The notes below the pieces were generated by a model, which was given only the letters and a program-made list of their open reading frames with translations, ran no database searches and was not told where the DNA came from. Below, in pieces: positions 6,924-9,447 of a stretch of DNA of 9,447 nt. This DNA is from an uncultured Bacteroidales bacterium (GTDB taxonomy: Bacteria > Bacteroidota > Bacteroidia > Bacteroidales > Lentimicrobiaceae): NCBI GenBank assembly GCA_937864935.1, contig CALMDN010000342.1, forward strand, positions 1 to 9,447, given 5' to 3'. Position numbers and translations under genes: made by a program. Positions within the stretch are counted from its first letter, which is position 1, and every line of letters starts with the position of its first letter.

Positions 6924-8036
6924 TTATTTATCGAAACGGCTCAGGGATTCCTGGGCGACAAAACTTTCGAAATCCTCTTTTTTCTCTTCCTTCCGGGCAT
7001 GATCTTCGAGCTTGTCGATGGCTTGTCCTTTTTTATTCAGACCTATAATTTCAATGACCTTCTGAACAGGAATGGCCATCATATTGTTGGGGTCTGATTT
7101 ATAAGCGTACCAGATAACACCGGCAAAGACATCGATTTTCTGGGGGATGGCTTCGCCTTTCTTCGTCTGAAGCGGCGTATCATCTGCAGGAAATTTCTTG
7201 AGGGCCTCGGCATAGGCAGCATATTCATAGTTCAGGCAACATTTCAATTTGCCGCATTGACCGGCAAGTTTCTGAGGATTCAGTGACAGCTGTTGAATGC
7301 GTGCTGCATTGGTGCTCACTGTGTTGAAGCTGCTGAGCCATGTTGAGCAGCATAGTTCCCGGCCACAGGTACCAATGCCCCCGAGCTTCGAAGCTTCCTG
7401 ACGGGCTCCGATCTGCCTCATTTCGATGCGAACTTTAAACTCTTCCGCAAGCAGTTTGATGAGTTCCCTGAAATCTACCCTTTCATCAGCAGTATAGTAA
7501 AAGATGGCTTTGGTGTCGTCGCCCTGATATTCAACATCGTTGAGTTTCATTTTCATGTTGAGACCGGCGGCTATCTCGCGTGACCTGAAAAGAGTAGGGT
7601 CCTCTTTTTCTACTGCAACAATCCATTTTTCAATGTCACTTAACCTGCCTTTTCGGTATACCTTCCTGATATCTTCCCTCCTTGGATCGGTATTTTTCTT
7701 TTTCATCTGAAGCCTTACGATTTCACCGGTCAGCGAAACAATGCCAATGTCATGCCCGGGATTTGCCTCAACAGCCACAATATCTCCGACATGCAAGTCA
7801 AGGTCATTGTTGGAACGGTAAAACTCTTTGCGATTGTTTTTGAATCTAACTTCAATGCAATCAAAAGGAAGGTGAGTCTCGGGCATGGGAATAAACTGCA
7901 TCCAGTCGAAAGTGTCGAGTTTGCTGCAGCCGTGATGAAAAATTTTGTCGTTTTTGTGGATAAGGCTGGGCTGGTGACAGCAACCTCTCGATACAAAGTG
8001 ATTTTTATCCGGTGAAATTTTATCCGTTTCTTCCAT
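6924..8036 (-). CDS. ricT: RicT/YaaT-like PSP1 domain protein, predicted Fe-S RNase Y cofactor
   Basis: This 370-residue cytoplasmic protein carries the PSP1 C-terminal domain (about 125-235). In Bacillus subtilis, RicT acts with RicA and RicF as an iron-sulfur Y-complex that directs RNase Y cleavage of certain mRNAs. Both RicT cysteine clusters are present: GTCGRELCC (Cys224, 229, 230) and GQCGKLKCC (Cys261, 266, 267), each C-x4-CC. Other conserved stretches are AVEANPGHDIGIVSLTGE (88-105), VYRKGRLSDIEKW (126-138), FYYTADERVDFRELIKLLA (179-197), EMRQIGARQEA (205-215) and SLNPQKLAGQCGKLKCCLNYE. A separate N-terminal extension (about 1-50) holds Cys19, Cys20 and Cys37. The acidic/basic tail (about 340-370) looks disordered. 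It lies downstream of holB, as in Bacillus. No RicA or RicF partner is visible here, so a role in mRNA processing is inferred from the family. Confidence 0.93.
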   Translation of the reverse strand: MEETDKISPDKNHFVSRGCCHQPSLIHKNDKIFHHGCSKLDTFDWMQFIPMPETHLPFDCIEVRFKNNRKEFYRSNNDLDLHVGDIVAVEANPGHDIGIVSLTGEIVRLQMKKKNTDPRREDIRKVYRKGRLSDIEKWIVAVEKEDPTLFRSREIAAGLNMKMKLNDVEYQGDDTKAIFYYTADERVDFRELIKLLAEEFKVRIEMRQIGARQEASKLGGIGTCGRELCCSTWLSSFNTVSTNAARIQQLSLNPQKLAGQCGKLKCCLNYEYAAYAEALKKFPADDTPLQTKKGEAIPQKIDVFAGVIWYAYKSDPNNMMAIPVQKVIEIIGLNKKGQAIDKLEDHARKEEKKEDFESFVAQESLSRFDK

Positions 8037-8133
8037 ACAAAGGTTGTGGTTAGGCAGATCCTCCGGGTTGTTATGCCGGAAAGACGTAATATGTTGAATG
8101 TGAGCAGGTAAATGCCTGTTCGCAGCAGTGACG

Positions 8134-8166
8134 CAAATTTACACTTTTTTATTATCCTTTTGCAAC
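8134..8166 (-). promoter_or_regulatory. Candidate Bacteroidota promoter for ricT (and gldH)
   Basis: On the minus strand, TAAATTTG (8141 down to 8134) matches the -7 consensus TAnnTTTG exactly. GTTG (8166-8163), 21 bases upstream, matches three of four -33 positions. The expected start near 8126-8130 gives a leader of about 90 bases before the ATG at 8036. It suggests that ricT and gldH can be expressed independently of holB. Confidence 0.45.
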
Positions 8167-8170
8167 CTGG

Positions 8171-8183
8171 CTTTGTCACAAAG
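8171..8183. promoter_or_regulatory. Palindrome next to the ricT promoter, possible operator
   Basis: CTTTGT and ACAAAG form a perfect inverted repeat with 6-base arms around one central base. It sits only 4 bases upstream of the proposed -33 box of the ricT promoter, a position where activators or repressors commonly bind. No known regulator consensus was recognised, and a repeat of this length can arise by chance. Confidence 0.25.
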
Positions 8184-8208
8184 AGATTTTTGAGAAATAG
8201 CACTGAGT

Positions 8209-8234
8209 TCACCCTGGGATCTTTTGCAGGGTGA
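8209..8234 (-). terminator. 8-bp perfect hairpin downstream of holB, without a T run
   Basis: TCACCCTG (8209-8216) and CAGGGTGA (8227-8234) are exactly complementary, with a 10-base loop. The hairpin begins 64 bases past the holB stop codon. Neither strand has a T run directly after the stem, so it is not a classic intrinsic terminator. It may stabilise the holB mRNA 3' end or be a weak or factor-dependent stop. The perfect GC-containing stem makes chance unlikely but not excluded. Confidence 0.4.
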
Positions 8235-8298
8235 TAAAGAAATGTAAAACTGGCATTTATAAAATTAGTTGTTTTCTGTTGGACGATCCGGAAGTTGA

Positions 8299-9444
8299 CT
8301 ACTTCTGATCAGGTTTGATCAGGAACCACTTCATTGACTGAAGCGAAAGGTCCACAAAAACAATGGATGCACTCCCGTTTCGTTCGATATGATATAAAGC
8401 ATTGTTAAATTCTTTATACAGTTGTACGGCATTCTTCTGGTGAATAAAAGGTGAAAAATCTTTCACAAACTTGAGTTCCTCTCCTTCTGCTTTAACCAGA
8501 TTTACATTCCCTGCACGAAATTGGGTACAGTAATGGATGATTTTTAATGCATAAGCCATCAGGTTTTTTTGCTTTTCACGACCCAGTGCAGTAAAGTCTG
8601 ACGACATTTTTACAATTTCCCTGATATTGTGCCTGAAGCAAAGACGCATCCAGGATCTGAACATCTCGAAATTATCCTGATCTGTTTCACCGGTCTCAAA
8701 AATCCTCACCGCAGTATTCAGGTTTCCATCGGCCAGGTATCTGATTTTAGCTGCCTCTTCGGCAGTGCATTGAGTATGTGTAATCAGCGCTTCAACAATT
8801 TCTGTATCGTTTCGCCGGTTGAACTTAACCATCTGGGTTCTCGACCGGATGGTGGCCAGAATTTCATCCGGTTGTTCTGAAATCAGTATGAAAAGGGTTT
8901 TGTCGGGTGGCTCCTCCAGAATTTTCAGTAATTTGGGTGCTGCAGCATGAAATAGCCGTTCTACCATCCAGATTACCATGACTTTGTATTCCGATTCGTA
9001 AGATTTGTAGCTTAGCGTACGGATAATTTCATTACAATCTTCGGTGTTTATAATACCCTGCTTGTTTTCCAGACCGATGTGCTGATACCAGTCCATCAGC
9101 CCGAAAACAGCCTTTCTTTCCTGAACAATTGATCGCCATTGATTGATAAAAAGTCTGCTCTGTGGCTTATCTCCCGATTCCTTGGTTTTTGCAATAGGGA
9201 GTATAAAATGAAGGTCGGGATGGATGATTTTGTTGTACTTTATGCAGGAACTGCATTCCCCGCAGGAGTCGTCTTCACTGCGGGAGGTACAGTTGATGTA
9301 TTGTGCATAGGCAAGTGCCATGGCCAGTTTGCCCGATCCTTCCGGCCCAAAGAACAACTGGGCATGGCTTACCCTGTTTTCGCTGACTGCCCTCCTGAGT
9401 CTCTCCTTGATTGCTTCCTGCCGGGTAATGTCTTTAAATTTCAT
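8299..9444 (-). CDS. holB: DNA polymerase III delta prime subunit (clamp loader)
   Basis: This 381-residue clamp-loader subunit helps open and load the DnaN sliding clamp at primer-template junctions. The start MKFKDITRQEAIKERLRRAV and VSHAQLFFGPEGSGKLAMALAYAQY (25-49) are typical for HolB and include a P-loop-like GPEGSGK (33-39). A zinc module follows (Cys52, Cys61, Cys64, Cys67). The family's AANALLKxLEEPP element appears as AAAPKLLKILEEPPDKTLFIL (about 167-187). The Walker B acidic residues are replaced (VMVIWMVERL, 155-164) and the SRC motif reads SRT (201-203). These changes fit a subunit that does not hydrolyse ATP. The C-terminal helical domain (about 210-381) is divergent. The ATG at 9444 is three bases from the window edge. 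It gives the family's usual N-terminus, so the gene is probably complete, but its upstream region is not visible. Confidence 0.95.
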   Translation of the reverse strand: MKFKDITRQEAIKERLRRAVSENRVSHAQLFFGPEGSGKLAMALAYAQYINCTSRSEDDSCGECSSCIKYNKIIHPDLHFILPIAKTKESGDKPQSRLFINQWRSIVQERKAVFGLMDWYQHIGLENKQGIINTEDCNEIIRTLSYKSYESEYKVMVIWMVERLFHAAAPKLLKILEEPPDKTLFILISEQPDEILATIRSRTQMVKFNRRNDTEIVEALITHTQCTAEEAAKIRYLADGNLNTAVRIFETGETDQDNFEMFRSWMRLCFRHNIREIVKMSSDFTALGREKQKNLMAYALKIIHYCTQFRAGNVNLVKAEGEELKFVKDFSPFIHQKNAVQLYKEFNNALYHIERNGSASIVFVDLSLQSMKWFLIKPDQK

Positions 9445-9447
9445 CCC

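Larger units (their letters stand above)
8037..8298. other. Spacer between holB and ricT with promoter, dyad and hairpin
   Basis: This 262-base gap is too wide for simple translational coupling. Reading the minus strand, it contains in order an 8-base-pair hairpin after holB (8234-8209), a 13-base dyad (8183-8171), a candidate promoter for ricT (8166-8134) and a leader of roughly 90 bases. The leader contains GGAGG, but that lies about 20 bases before the ATG and is too far to be a Shine-Dalgarno sequence. No conserved riboswitch was recognised. A minus-strand frame crossing into ricT is an out-of-frame shadow. Confidence 0.6.

Noticed and set aside
8040..8065. GGAGG sequence in the ricT leader (minus strand) as a ribosome binding site
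   Set aside because: It is about 20 bases from the ATG, too far for a Shine-Dalgarno interaction, and the other genes here show no such sites, in line with Bacteroidota translation starts.
7730..8212. Minus-strand open frame of 160 codons crossing the ricT start
   Set aside because: It lies in a different frame over the 5' half of ricT, which has clear family motifs, and its translation is low in recognisable structure. It is a shadow frame.

Overview
The window looks like chromosomal DNA from a member of the Bacteroidota, most likely a Bacteroidales-type lineage. Three lines of evidence support this: a GldH lipoprotein gene; a RicT (PSP1) protein that opens with an extra cysteine-bearing segment ending in a C-x7-W stretch; and intergenic regions that lack purine-rich Shine-Dalgarno sequences but contain the Bacteroidota promoter pattern (TTTG, about 20 bases, TAnnTTTG). 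No RNA gene, insertion sequence, CRISPR array, phage gene or attachment site was found.

Layout. Positions 1-841 (minus) hold the first 280 codons of an AlgI/DltB-type MBOAT O-acyltransferase that runs off the left edge. A 376-base divergent spacer carries one outward promoter for each side. Positions 1218-1787 (plus) encode a small predicted surface lipoprotein with a beta-rich, possibly carbohydrate-binding domain. It has its own promoter and a strong intrinsic terminator, so it is a single-gene unit. After a 332-base spacer, everything to the right edge is on the minus strand. Read in the direction of transcription, this is holB (DNA polymerase III delta prime), ricT, gldH, a bifunctional class A penicillin-binding protein (PBP1A type), and a polytopic GT-C-like membrane glycosyltransferase.

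How the genes may work together. The minus-strand block mixes replication (clamp loader), RNA metabolism (RicT is an Fe-S protein of the RNase Y specificity complex in Bacillus) and envelope biogenesis (GldH, PBP1A, GT-C protein). The holB-ricT neighbourhood is also known from Bacillus, so it is probably an old linkage. A candidate promoter lies upstream of ricT. ricT and gldH are 73 bases apart, and the PBP and GT-C genes are 27 bases apart, so each pair is probably co-transcribed. The MBOAT protein and lipoprotein at the left are separate transcription units, also concerned with the cell surface.

Novelty. I do not see a clearly undescribed system. The items most worth a second look are the orphan lipoprotein, the RicT N-terminal cysteines, the loss of the Walker B and SRC motifs in HolB, the intergenic hairpins and dyads, and the unknown sugar acceptor of the GT-C protein.
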